A DNA stretch of 64,000 nucleotides from Bradyrhizobium diazoefficiens (lineage in GTDB: Bacteria > Pseudomonadota > Alphaproteobacteria > Rhizobiales > Xanthobacteraceae), in NCBI RefSeq assembly GCF_016616885.1, contig NZ_CP067102.1, positions 3,562,501 through 3,626,500 of the forward strand, written 5' to 3'. Position numbers and translations under genes: made by a program. Position 1 is the first letter of the stretch; each line of letters opens with the position of its first letter. Of the stretch, positions 53,024 to 64,000 are shown in pieces. The notes under the pieces were generated by a model that saw only the letters and a program-made list of their open reading frames with translations, had not been told where the DNA came from and made no database searches.

Positions 53024-55084
53024 ATGCTTGATCTCGCAATCGTAGGCGGCGGCCCCGGCGGGCTGATGAGCGCCTGGTACCTGAAGCGTAAGCTTGGCGA
53101 CCTCTGCCGCATCACCATCTACGAAGCCTCCGATCGGCTCGGCGGCAAGATCGTCACGCGCAAATTCGATTCCGCGCCGGCGATGTACGAGGCCGGCGTC
53201 GCCGAGATCTACGACTACTCGATGACGGGTCCCGATCCGCTGCGCGAGTTGATCCAGCATTTCGGCCTGCAGACCATTCCGATGGACGCCGAGCAGGTGC
53301 AGTTCGGCGGCGAACTGCTCAATGACGTCGCCGGCATGCGCCGCAAATACGGCGCCAAGACTGCGGCAGCGATCGAATCGTTCCGCATGCGCTGCGCCGA
53401 GGCGATGACGCCGATCGAATATTACGAGGGCGTCGGCGCGCACGACAACGAGAACCCCTGGGCCTACAAGACCGCCGAGCAGGTGCTCGACGAAGAGGTC
53501 GAGGACGAGACCGCAAAGCGCTTTTTCAAGGTGATGGCGCGCTCCGATATTGCGACCGAGAGTCACAACACCAACGGTCTCAACGCGCTCAAGAACTATC
53601 TGATGGATGTCGACGGCTATATCGGCCTATATTCCATCCAGAACGGCAACGAGCAGCTGATCGAATGCCTGCAGTCGGAGGTCAACGCCGACATCCAGCT
53701 CAATCACCGCGTGCTTACCGTCGGCAAGGCGTCGACCGGCCGCTATCAGCTCAAGATGATGAACGGGAAGGGGCCGGAGACGCGCGACTTCGATCTCGTG
53801 CTGGTCTGCCTGCCGCATTCCTGGCTCTCCACCGTCGGCTGGGAAGGCGAGCAGCTCCGCAGATCGATGGTCAAGCACGTTTCGTATTTCGATCGTCCCG
53901 CGCATTATCTGCGCGTCTCGATCCTGTTCGAGTCCCCGTTCTGGGGTGACAAGATTTCCGGCGCCTGGTTCATGTCGGAAGCCTTCGGTGGCTGCTGCGT
54001 CTACAATGAGGGCGCGCGCCACGACGTTGGCAAGCACGGCGTCCTGAACTGGCTCATTCCCGGCTCCGATGCGCTGGCATTCGCCAATCTGTCGGACCAG
54101 GAACTGATCGACGCCGCGCTGAAATCGCTGCCGGCCTCGCTCGGTGATGCGCGTGGGCATTTCGTGGAAGGCAAGATCCACCGTTGGCTGTCGTCGGTGA
54201 ACGCGATACCGGGTGGTCTGCCCGTGCGCGACGTCATGACCAATCACCGGCCCGAGCCGAAGGAACATCCCGGGATCGTCGTGGTCGGCGATTATCTGTT
54301 CGACTCCACGCTGAACGGCCTGCTCGACTCGTCGGACGCGGCGACCGACATCATCCTGACCGAGATGATGCGGCTGCGCCGCGAGCACGCCCAGGACCGC
54401 AAGGCGGTCTCGGACAAGATCGACCGCAACTATTTTGAGAACTATCGCGGCGTTGGCCCCTATAGCGAAGCATGGCGGCAGTTCACCGATCCCGATTACC
54501 TTGCAAAGCTGATCGGCATCGTCTGGGGCAAGGCGAAGGGCGCAAAACTCCTGGTCGCGGGCTCCGCCAGCGGCGAGCTGGTCGGCGCGCTGCGCGAGCG
54601 TGGTATCGATGCCTGGGGCATCGAGAACAACCGCGTCATTCACGCCAAGACGCCGAAGGCGCTGAAGAAGTACAACAAGCTTGGATCGATCCTGGACATG
54701 CCGTTCAAGGACGGCTCATTCGACTACGTGTTCGAGACCAGCCTCTGCCACGTTGCCCCGAAGCAGGTGGTCCGTGCGATCCGAGAGTTGAACCGCGTGG
54801 TCAAGACCGGCCTCGTGTTCGGCTCGATCACCTCGGACATGGCCTCGGTCGTGATCGACCGCTACGACCTGCTGCGCGGGGTCAAGAAGCTCGGCACCTG
54901 GTGGGAATGGTCCGAACTGTTCTTCGGCAACGGCTTCGACCTGTCGATGCACCGCAAGGACTGCGCCGACGCGCTCTGGGCGGCGACGCTCGCGGCCAAC
55001 AAGGGGCCGGGGCAGTGGTATGCCGACGCCGACTCCTTGCGCTATTCCTTCTTCGACAAGGTCGAGGACGAAGACGACGACTAG
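53024..55084 (+). CDS. Amine-oxidase-type FAD oxidoreductase fused to an SAM methyltransferase
   Basis: A 686-residue two-domain protein. Residues 1-460 are a flavin amine oxidase/desaturase-like domain: dinucleotide motif VGGGPGGLMSAWYLKRK (7-23), EASDRLGGKIVTRKF, and a C-terminal FAD motif PGIVVVGDYLFDSTLNGLLD with SSDAA. Residues about 480-680 look like a class I methyltransferase: AKLLVAGSASGELVGALRER (motif I region), GSILDMPFKDGSFDYVFETS (motifs III-IV) and helices to the end. The tail is acidic (EDEDDD). The fusion implies that one small molecule is oxidised or desaturated and methylated. It follows the rpoC terminator by 134 bp and an ABC exporter starts 134 bp downstream. Substrate unknown. 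Confidence 0.85.
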   Translation: MLDLAIVGGGPGGLMSAWYLKRKLGDLCRITIYEASDRLGGKIVTRKFDSAPAMYEAGVAEIYDYSMTGPDPLRELIQHFGLQTIPMDAEQVQFGGELLNDVAGMRRKYGAKTAAAIESFRMRCAEAMTPIEYYEGVGAHDNENPWAYKTAEQVLDEEVEDETAKRFFKVMARSDIATESHNTNGLNALKNYLMDVDGYIGLYSIQNGNEQLIECLQSEVNADIQLNHRVLTVGKASTGRYQLKMMNGKGPETRDFDLVLVCLPHSWLSTVGWEGEQLRRSMVKHVSYFDRPAHYLRVSILFESPFWGDKISGAWFMSEAFGGCCVYNEGARHDVGKHGVLNWLIPGSDALAFANLSDQELIDAALKSLPASLGDARGHFVEGKIHRWLSSVNAIPGGLPVRDVMTNHRPEPKEHPGIVVVGDYLFDSTLNGLLDSSDAATDIILTEMMRLRREHAQDRKAVSDKIDRNYFENYRGVGPYSEAWRQFTDPDYLAKLIGIVWGKAKGAKLLVAGSASGELVGALRERGIDAWGIENNRVIHAKTPKALKKYNKLGSILDMPFKDGSFDYVFETSLCHVAPKQVVRAIRELNRVVKTGLVFGSITSDMASVVIDRYDLLRGVKKLGTWWEWSELFFGNGFDLSMHRKDCADALWAATLAANKGPGQWYADADSLRYSFFDKVEDEDDD

Positions 55085-55218
55085 CATCACAGCGCGGATG
55101 AATTCGCCAATTGTTTTGCCGAATTCATCCTGATCGCATAGAATCGGTGGAAGTAGCGGCGTTCCGCTATGTCCTGCTTTCTCTGCGGTCATGCCGGCCG
55201 TCAGCATCGGTTGGTTTC

Positions 55219-57252
55219 ATGGCGTCCAAGCCTCTCTCTCCCGACAAACAGAAGCTCGCCGCACAAGAGGCGGCGGAGCTAGACGACAAGCTCGCCTCCA
55301 GCGCCAAGCCGGACCTCGAAGACGTCGAGGACGACGACGATGAGGACGACGACGAGCTTGAGCTCGACGACGATGAGGACGAGGATCTCGTCGTCTTTAC
55401 CGCCCGCGAAGCCGCCGGCGCGCTCGCGACCATCCTGGGCTTCGTCAAGCCGTTCCTGTCCAACTACAAGCGCATCCTGGGCTATGTGGCGTTCGGCGTT
55501 ACGGTCGAGACGCTGTTCAACGTCATCATGCCGCTCAGTCTGAAGTTCCTGATCGACGACGCGCTCGGCGAGGAGGATTTCCAGGCGCTGTACAAGATCC
55601 TCGGCGTGCTCGCGGCCGCCGGCATCTTCACCTCGATCGTCGCGGTCTGGTACGAGCGCTGGGACGCGCGGCTGGCCGCCTGCATCATCTCCGACGTCCG
55701 CAAGCGCCTGTTCGAGCACGTCCAGGACCTGCCGGCGGCCTATTTCGGCCGCACCAAGCGCGGCGAAATCCTGTCGCGCTTCTCGGTCGATCTCTCGGCC
55801 TTCGAAGGGTCGGTCAAGACCTTTGCCAACAGCGCGGCACTTCCGTTCCTGGAGTTGTTCGCCGGCATCATCCTGATGTTTTTTCTGAACTGGCAGCTCG
55901 CGCTGGTTGCGCTGCTGGTGTTTCCGATCACGCTGATCGGCCCGCGCATCCTGACGCCGAAAGCGGTGCAGGCCAACTACGAGCAGAAGCTCAACGAAAG
56001 CGCGCTGCTCGGCATGGTGCAGGAGAACGTCGCGGCGCAGGCCGTGATCAAGGCGTTCAGCCTGCAACGCAGGATGTTCGGCTTCTTCAATTTCCGCAAC
56101 GACGAGACCCGCAACAGGATTGCCGCGGCTGCGTTCCTGTCGACCATGGTGGAGCGGACGGTCACCATCTCGGTGCTGTTGTTGCACCTCGTCGTGCTCG
56201 CGATCGGCGCCTATCTCGCAACCAAGGGCCAGATCACGATCGGCACCTTCGTCACCTTCGAGAGCGCATTCTGGGAGGTCTCCTACAACATCGCCCACGT
56301 CATGCATTTCATTCCGGTGTCGATCTCCTCGGCAGCCGCGATCCGCCACATGCAGGAGTTGCTGGACGAGCCCACACGCGGCGCCGATCGTCCCGGCGCG
56401 CCCGATCTGCCGCGCATCACCCACGACATCACCTTCGACCACGTGACGTTCCAGTATGAAGGCGGCCAGACGCCGGTGTTGGACAATCTCAGCCTCAAGC
56501 TCAATGCGGGAAAGAGCATCGCCATCGTCGGCCCCTCCGGCTCCGGCAAGAGCACGCTGCTGAATTTGATCCTGCGGCTCTACGTGCCGGACGAGGGGCG
56601 GGTCACCATCGACGGTGTCGATGTCCGCAAGGTGACGCTGGATTCGCTGCGCCGGAGCATGGCGGTGGTGTTCCAGGAGAACATGCTGTTCAACATGTCG
56701 ATCCGGGAGAACATCCGGCTCGGCAAGGAAGGCGCGACCGACAAGGAGGTGGAGGACGCTGCCAAGAAGGCCGAGATCCACCGCTACATCATGAGCCTGC
56801 CGCAGCGCTACGACACCCCGGTCGGTGAGCGCGGCGACACGCTGTCAGGCGGCCAGCGCCAGCGCATCGCGATCGCGCGCGCCATCATCCGCAATCCCTC
56901 CGTGCTGCTGCTCGACGAAGCCACCTCGGCGCTCGACCAGACCACGGAGGCCGCGATCAACCGCACGCTGCTGAAGGTCGCCAAGGGCCGCACCATGATC
57001 TGGTCGACCCACCGCCTGACCTCGGTGGTCGAGATGGACGAGATCATCGTGATTTCGGGGGGCAGGGCGATCGAGCGCGGCTCGCATGCCGAGCTGCTCG
57101 CCAAGAACGGCACCTATCGCAAGCTGTGGAACGACCAGATCCACCAGCCGCACGGCGCGGCCGCTCAGGCCGACGACGACAGCGATGATGACGAAGGCGA
57201 CGAGGATGAGGACGACCTCGACGCGGATGATGAGGACGACGAGGAGGAGTGA
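55219..57252 (+). CDS. ABC exporter (half-transporter) with polyacidic N- and C-terminal tails
   Basis: A 677-residue fused membrane-ATPase protein of the MsbA/multidrug type. The six-span domain covers about residues 70-370, and the ATPase carries Walker A GPSGSGKS, signature LSGGQRQR and Walker B VLLLDEATSALDQ. Residues 31-60 contain an Asp/Glu run (VEDDDDEDDDELELDDDEDE), and the last 30 residues are again almost all Asp/Glu. Such double acidic tails are unusual in this family and could bind cations or a basic partner. ATG 55219 is chosen because the upstream in-frame extension lacks a ribosome-binding site. Downstream of the oxidoreductase-methyltransferase; may export its product. Confidence 0.9.
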   Translation: MASKPLSPDKQKLAAQEAAELDDKLASSAKPDLEDVEDDDDEDDDELELDDDEDEDLVVFTAREAAGALATILGFVKPFLSNYKRILGYVAFGVTVETLFNVIMPLSLKFLIDDALGEEDFQALYKILGVLAAAGIFTSIVAVWYERWDARLAACIISDVRKRLFEHVQDLPAAYFGRTKRGEILSRFSVDLSAFEGSVKTFANSAALPFLELFAGIILMFFLNWQLALVALLVFPITLIGPRILTPKAVQANYEQKLNESALLGMVQENVAAQAVIKAFSLQRRMFGFFNFRNDETRNRIAAAAFLSTMVERTVTISVLLLHLVVLAIGAYLATKGQITIGTFVTFESAFWEVSYNIAHVMHFIPVSISSAAAIRHMQELLDEPTRGADRPGAPDLPRITHDITFDHVTFQYEGGQTPVLDNLSLKLNAGKSIAIVGPSGSGKSTLLNLILRLYVPDEGRVTIDGVDVRKVTLDSLRRSMAVVFQENMLFNMSIRENIRLGKEGATDKEVEDAAKKAEIHRYIMSLPQRYDTPVGERGDTLSGGQRQRIAIARAIIRNPSVLLLDEATSALDQTTEAAINRTLLKVAKGRTMIWSTHRLTSVVEMDEIIVISGGRAIERGSHAELLAKNGTYRKLWNDQIHQPHGAAAQADDDSDDDEGDEDEDDLDADDEDDEEE

Positions 57253-58418
57253 CCGAGGAAATTCGGCTCCAGGTGGAACGCCCCTCCCAGTCGCCGCAAT
57301 AATCCCTGGCTCGACCACGCCATGAAGCGCGCCCAGCGCTGCGCAGTCCAGTACGGGCTCGTCGCAATCGACACCGAGCGGAAGTCGAAGGCTTTCGCCG
57401 CCGACCATTCGTCGCAGCCCCGCTTGACCGGGTCGGCGTAGAAGGCGGCGATCTTGTCCGCATCCATCCCGTCGGACGCCAGCCATTGCGGGATGTGGAT
57501 GTTGCAGAGCCGCTCGACGTCGGTGAACACCTTGTCGCAACCGGTACCGGCGACCGGGCAGGAGGTGGCGAAGGCATCGCCCACCAGCACCACGCCGGGC
57601 TGATGGCTGGCATCGTTCACATAGAGATCGACCGGGCGGATCTTCAGCTCGCCGGGAATGTCGAAGGCGCCGGTGATGCGCTTGAGCCGCGGCAGGGCGG
57701 CGTCCAGCGTTGCGGCCGGCGCGCGGCGCAGCTCGTGCAGCCACGGATCGTCAAAGCCGCGGTACACGAACAGGTTGGCCCGCATCCGCGTGCCGACCGG
57801 AAACAGCGAGATGTAAGGGATGCGGTCGCTCGGCCGCTCCGAAAAATAGGTCAGCGCCGGGAAGTCGAACGCATTCCGCCCGGCCGGCACCACGTCGAAC
57901 CCGATCGAGATCGAATGGCAGGCGCTGACGATGTTTCGCGTGATGCCGAGCTGGTGACGCAGGCCGACATTCAGGCCGTTGGCGAGCACGATGAGGCGGG
58001 CCGAGATCGTCTCGTCGTTGGCGAGCGCGATTCTCGAGCGCTCGGGGCTGGTCTCGACCGACACCGCCTTGGTCCAGATTCGCTCGATGGCTTCGGGAAT
58101 CTCGTCGCGGATCGCGTTAACCAGCGAATCGTAAAGGATGTTGAATTGCTGGCTCGGCGCCTTGTCGAGCAGGTGCCCGAATCGCGCGATCCAGTTCTCG
58201 CCGGAGAACGTCGCGCGGCGCAGCACTGATTCTGCGATTCCAGTCCGCTGGAATCGCTCGACCTGTCCGCGACCGCTGAGTTTTTCGACCCGAAAGTCGG
58301 CTGGATAGGTCTGATGCGGGTCGATCAGCACCGCCGAAATGCCGGCGCGCCCGAGCATCGCGGCGGCGGTCGAGCCGGCAAGTCCCCCGCCAATGATGGC
58401 AATGTCGGTGTACCGCAT
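57165..58418 (-). CDS. FAD-dependent monooxygenase/halogenase-like oxidoreductase
   Basis: A 417-residue protein of the PHBH/geranylgeranyl-reductase/halogenase fold. It has the N-terminal IAIIGGGLAGSTAAAMLGRA (6-25), ADFRVEKLSGRGQVERFQRT and the GVVLVGDAFATSCPVAGTGC FAD-phosphate motif near 290. ATG 58418 begins the Rossmann strand at once; an upstream in-frame start adds a hydrophobic stretch without clear support. The last 29 codons overlap the 3' end of the convergent ABC gene, and because that gene encodes Asp/Glu there, this frame reads almost pure Ser. The poly-Ser tail may be a consequence of stop-codon loss. Role unknown; a tailoring enzyme with the neighbouring genes is possible. 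Confidence 0.82.
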   Translation of the reverse strand: MRYTDIAIIGGGLAGSTAAAMLGRAGISAVLIDPHQTYPADFRVEKLSGRGQVERFQRTGIAESVLRRATFSGENWIARFGHLLDKAPSQQFNILYDSLVNAIRDEIPEAIERIWTKAVSVETSPERSRIALANDETISARLIVLANGLNVGLRHQLGITRNIVSACHSISIGFDVVPAGRNAFDFPALTYFSERPSDRIPYISLFPVGTRMRANLFVYRGFDDPWLHELRRAPAATLDAALPRLKRITGAFDIPGELKIRPVDLYVNDASHQPGVVLVGDAFATSCPVAGTGCDKVFTDVERLCNIHIPQWLASDGMDADKIAAFYADPVKRGCDEWSAAKAFDFRSVSIATSPYWTAQRWARFMAWSSQGLLRRLGGAFHLEPNFLGHSSSSSSSSASRSSSSSSPSSSSLSSSA

Positions 58419-59101
58419 GGCGCTTGTCTCTGCCGAAGAGGGCAGATTGACCATCAAGAGGAAAAAAAGCCTTAGCATTGGTTATAAAAGTACATTTCTC
58501 CCGGGTATAATCTGCTCGCGGCCTAGCGGAACCGGTAGTTCGATCCCATATCGGGAAGGTGCGGGAAGAGAGGGCGAACAGGCTTTTTCTTCAGGCGCGA
58601 TAAGCGCTTTCTGACGGTCATTTCACCTTGACTTGACCGATTCTCACTTATAGAAAGCGCCTCACTTGACGACAGGCGGTGAGCATAGCCAACGTCGGAA
58701 CGGGCCACCCGTTGATCCCCAGGGATTTGATCTCCAGGGGTCGCTAAAGGCGGGCACCAACCTCGACCAATGCCGCTCAAACGCTGTCGATAATAGCTAG
58801 GCAATGCCAGTGCGATTTTAGGCCTCTGGAGCATGTTCTCCTGAGACCGAATTCGGATGCATGACCTCAGTGCGCGGGCCGCGGCTTTATGCTGGTTGGC
58901 CTTGATACTGCGGTCCTCTGTGGCGTCGAAACGCTTTCCGCTCAGTGATGGAGCGGTTGGCGCAATTTCGCTTTGTGCGGATTGTTCCGTGCGAGGTGGC
59001 CCCGTCGGGTGGGTAGCTCGAAAGAATTTGCGGTCCCGGCAACGGGCCGCGGCAAGACAGCGGGCCCGCAAGGGGCTGCGATAACAAAGGGTAAGGCCAG
59101 G
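58419..59101. other. Intergenic region before the str operon
   Basis: No gene is seen in 683 bp. It contains a candidate promoter (58627-58654), a TATAAT at 58506-58511 without a recognised -35, and a near-perfect tandem TTGATC(C/T)CCAGGG(A/G) at 58712-58725 and 58727-58740. The remainder is presumably the rpsL leader. Confidence 0.5.
58627..58654 (+). promoter_or_regulatory. Candidate promoter of the rpsL-rpsG-fusA-tuf operon
   Basis: CTTGAC (58627-58632), a 16-bp spacer and TATAGA (58649-58654) fit the alphaproteobacterial consensus. It lies about 450 bp before rpsL, so a long leader or further promoters nearer the gene are implied. Confidence 0.45.
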
Positions 59102-59473
59102 ATGCCGACGATCAACCAGCTGATCGCTCAACCGCGTGAAGTGCAGAAGTCGCGCAAGAAGGTGCCGGCGCTGCAGCAGTCGCCGCAGAAGCGTGGTGTT
59201 TGCACCCGCGTCTACACCACGACCCCGAAGAAGCCGAACTCGGCGCTTCGTAAGGTTGCCAAGGTGCGCCTGACCAACGGCTTCGAGGTGATCGGCTACA
59301 TCCCCGGTGAGGGCCATAACCTCCAGGAGCACTCGGTGGTCATGATCCGCGGCGGCCGCGTCAAGGACTTGCCCGGCGTGCGCTACCACATCCTCCGCGG
59401 CGTTCTGGATACCCAGGGCGTCAAGAACCGTAAGCAGCGTCGTTCGAAGTACGGCGCCAAGCGTCCGAAGTAA
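59102..59473 (+). CDS. rpsL: 30S ribosomal protein S12
   Basis: A 123-residue S12. [20 protein letters not shown] and [17 protein letters not shown] carry the two lysine sites altered in streptomycin resistance; both are wild type. AAGG lies before the ATG. It opens the str operon and is followed by rpsG after 15 bp. Confidence 0.99.
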   Translation: MPTINQLIAQPREVQKSRKKVPALQQSPQKRGVCTRVYTTTPKKPNSALRKVAKVRLTNGFEVIGYIPGEGHNLQEHSVVMIRGGRVKDLPGVRYHILRGVLDTQGVKNRKQRRSKYGAKRPK

Positions 59474-59959
<486 letters not shown>

Positions 59960-59989
59960 CGGCGGCACACGGAATCTAAGGAACAGCCC

Positions 59990-62062
<2,073 letters not shown>

Positions 62063-62102
62063 TTGTCGTCGGTCTCGAACTGACGATTGAACGGAGAGTC
62101 AA

Positions 62103-63293
62103 ATGGCCAAAGCAAAGTTTGAACGTAACAAGCCCCACTGCAACATCGGCACCATCGGTCACGTCGACCATGGCAAGACCTCGCTGACCGCGGCGATCAC
62201 CAAGATCCTCGCTGAAACTGGTGGTGCGACGTTCACGGCGTACGACCAGATCGATAAGGCGCCGGAAGAGAAGGCGCGCGGCATCACCATCTCGACCGCA
62301 CACGTCGAGTATGAGACCAAGAACCGCCACTACGCCCACGTCGACTGCCCCGGCCACGCCGACTACGTGAAGAACATGATCACCGGCGCCGCCCAGATGG
62401 ACGGTGCGATCCTGGTCGTGTCGGCCGCTGACGGCCCGATGCCGCAGACCCGCGAGCACATCCTGCTCGCCCGCCAGGTCGGCGTGCCCGCGCTCGTCGT
62501 GTTCCTCAACAAGTGCGACATGGTCGACGATCCGGAGCTGCTCGAGCTCGTCGAGCTCGAAGTTCGCGAGCTGCTCTCCAAGTACGACTTCCCGGGCGAC
62601 AAAATCCCGATCATCAAGGGTTCGGCTCTCGCCGCTCTCGAAGATTCCGACAAGAAGCTCGGCCACGAAGCGATCCTCGAGCTGATGAAGAACGTCGACG
62701 AGTACATCCCGCAGCCGGAGCGTCCGATCGACCAGCCGTTCCTCATGCCGGTTGAAGACGTGTTCTCGATCTCGGGTCGCGGCACCGTCGTGACCGGCCG
62801 TGTCGAGCGCGGCATCGTCAAGGTCGGCGAGGAAATCGAGATCGTCGGTCTCCGTGCCACCCAGAAGACCACCGTCACCGGCGTCGAAATGTTCCGCAAG
62901 CTACTTGATCAGGGCCAGGCCGGCGACAACATCGGTGCGCTGCTCCGCGGCACCAAGCGCGAAGACGTCGAGCGCGGCCAGGTGCTGTGCAAGCCGGGTT
63001 CGGTCAAGCCGCACACCAAGTTCAAGGCTGAGGCTTACATCCTCACCAAGGAAGAGGGCGGTCGCCACACCCCGTTCTTCACCAACTACCGTCCGCAGTT
63101 CTACTTCCGCACCACCGACGTGACCGGTGTCGTGCATCTGCCGGAAGGTACCGAGATGGTGATGCCGGGCGACAACATCGCGATGGAAGTGCACCTGATC
63201 GTGCCGATCGCGATGGAAGAGAAGCTCCGTTTCGCGATCCGCGAAGGTGGCCGCACCGTCGGCGCCGGCGTCGTCGCTTCGATCATCGAGTAA
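62103..63293 (+). CDS. tuf: Elongation factor Tu
   Basis: A 396-residue GTPase that delivers aminoacyl-t[18 protein letters not shown] (G1), [20 protein letters not shown] (G3), NKCDMVDD (G4) and GSALAAL (G5) are intact, as is the kirromycin/EF-Ts face. It lies 40 bp after fusA in the str operon. A short inverted repeat separates it from rpsJ. Confidence 0.99.
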   Translation: MAKAKFERNKPHCNIGTIGHVDHGKTSLTAAITKILAETGGATFTAYDQIDKAPEEKARGITISTAHVEYETKNRHYAHVDCPGHADYVKNMITGAAQMDGAILVVSAADGPMPQTREHILLARQVGVPALVVFLNKCDMVDDPELLELVELEVRELLSKYDFPGDKIPIIKGSALAALEDSDKKLGHEAILELMKNVDEYIPQPERPIDQPFLMPVEDVFSISGRGTVVTGRVERGIVKVGEEIEIVGLRATQKTTVTGVEMFRKLLDQGQAGDNIGALLRGTKREDVERGQVLCKPGSVKPHTKFKAEAYILTKEEGGRHTPFFTNYRPQFYFRTTDVTGVVHLPEGTEMVMPGDNIAMEVHLIVPIAMEEKLRFAIREGGRTVGAGVVASIIE

Positions 63294-63313
63294 TCACGCG
63301 AATAGGGAATGGC

Positions 63314-63360
63314 GAGTGGCGAGTGGATGAAGTCCATTCGCTATTCGCTACTCGCCACTC
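63314..63360. repeat. Inverted repeat between tuf and rpsJ
   Basis: GAGTGGCGAGT (63314-63324) is the exact inverse of 63350-63360. Further variants of the same unit (ATTCGCTATTCGCTACTCGC) fill the gap. It may be a small dispersed repeat and may attenuate transcription between the str and S10 groups. Confidence 0.7.
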
Positions 63361-63378
63361 ACTAAGAAAGACACGGCA

Positions 63379-63687
63379 ATGAACGGCCAAAATATTCGCA
63401 TCCGTCTCAAGGCGTTCGACCATCGTATCCTCGATACGTCGACCCGCGAGATCGTGAACACGGCGAAGCGCACCGGTGCGCAGGTCCGCGGACCCATTCC
63501 GCTGCCCACCCGCATCGAGAAGTTCACCGTCAACCGTTCGCCCCACGTCGACAAGAAGAGCCGCGAACAGTTCGAGATGCGCACTCACAAGCGCCTGCTC
63601 GACATCGTCGATCCGACCCCGCAGACCGTCGATGCTTTGATGAAGCTCGACCTGGCCGCCGGTGTCGACGTCGAGATCAAGCTCTAA
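63379..63687 (+). CDS. rpsJ: 30S ribosomal protein S10 (NusE)
   Basis: A 102-residue S10, ribosomal protein and antitermination factor that binds NusB and Nus[41 protein letters not shown] and the C-terminal [19 protein letters not shown] tail are diagnostic. It starts the S10 operon 85 bp after tuf and precedes rplC by 53 bp. Confidence 0.99.
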
Positions 63688-63740
63688 GATTTTTGGATCA
63701 CGTTCGCACCTCGCGGACAGAAAGAACAGGAAGCACGCCG

Positions 63741-64000
63741 ATGCGCTCCGGAGTGATCGCACAAAAGGTCGGGATGACGCGGGTCTTTACAGAGGCCGGC
63801 GAACATATCCCCGTGACCGTGCTGAAGCTCGGCAATTGCCAGGTCGTAGGCCACCGCACTGAAGAGAAGAACGGTTACGTCGCGCTCCAGCTTGGTTCTG
63901 GCAGCCGCAAGACCGTGTACATGCCCAAGGCAGAGCGCGGCCAGTTCGCGGTCGCCAAGGTCGAGCCGAAGCGGCAGGTCGAGGAGTTCCGCGTTTCCGC
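63741..64000 (+). CDS. rplC: 50S ribosomal protein L3 (N-terminal part, cut by window end)
   Basis: The first 86 codons of L3 are present: [20 protein letters not shown], then [19 protein letters not shown] and [20 protein letters not shown]. An ACAGGAAG ribosome-binding site precedes ATG 63741. The frame is open to base 64000; the remaining gene and the rest of the S10 operon lie beyond. Confidence 0.97.
   Translation, partial: MRSGVIAQKVGMTRVFTEAGEHIPVTVLKLGNCQVVGHRTEEKNGYVALQLGSGSRKTVYMPKAERGQFAVAKVEPKRQVEEFRVS

Overview
The window looks like chromosomal DNA from an alphaproteobacterium, most likely Bradyrhizobium or a close relative (Bradyrhizobiaceae). The basis is high G+C with strong G/C third positions, the sequences of RpoB, RpoC, NusG, L7/L12 and EF-Tu, alphaproteobacterial CTTGAC-type -35 elements, and dispersed intergenic repeats that resemble ones I remember from Bradyrhizobium/Rhodopseudomonas. 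The genus is inference; nothing was searched.

Layout. (1) 1-18,950, metabolic and envelope genes: a truncated pentapeptide-repeat protein, a UPF0182 membrane protein with a perfect extended -10 box ending six bases before its ATG, membrane-bound PQQ glucose dehydrogenase (gcd), a sugar module (xylB-like kinase, ABC ATPase, permease, binding protein) with a seven-unit tandem repeat between permease and binding protein, the GDP-fucose pair gmd-fcl, a DUF2231 membrane protein coupled to a PQQ-type sugar dehydrogenase lipoprotein, two small proteins, an MFS carrier and a CaiB-type CoA-transferase. (2) 19,000-27,000, an accessory-looking block: two divergent unknown genes (one with an RNxxxH HEPN-like motif), then a four-gene type I secretion locus made of a Gln/Gly- and Asn/Asp-rich protein, a 654-aa repeat protein, an ABC exporter with a long disordered poly-Gly N-terminus, and an HlyD adaptor. 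No RTX nonapeptides are present, so the two upstream genes are the likely but unproven and unusual substrates. A convergent AraC-family regulator overlaps the adaptor gene. (3) 28,400-39,700, catabolic and housekeeping genes: RidA, a PsrA-like TetR regulator with a matching operator, acyl-CoA dehydrogenase plus phosphotransferase (ACAD10/11-like pair), DUF2199, LysE exporter, argE, two SDRs, a histidine phosphatase and a serine hydrolase, separated by palindromic repeats. (4) 39,848-64,000, the transcription/translation supercluster: tRNA-Trp, secE-nusG, rplKA, rplJL, rpoBC, then rpsL-rpsG-fusA-tuf-rpsJ-rplC (cut by the window end). Between rpoC and rpsL sit three unrelated genes: an amine-oxidase/methyltransferase fusion, an ABC exporter with polyacidic ends, and a convergent FAD monooxygenase whose 3' end overlaps the acidic tail and reads as poly-Ser.

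The best candidates for undescribed biology are the type I secretion locus at 20,503-26,934 and the oxidoreductase/methyltransferase-exporter-monooxygenase cassette at 53,024-58,418. Functional statements follow family knowledge; substrates and regulation are inferred.
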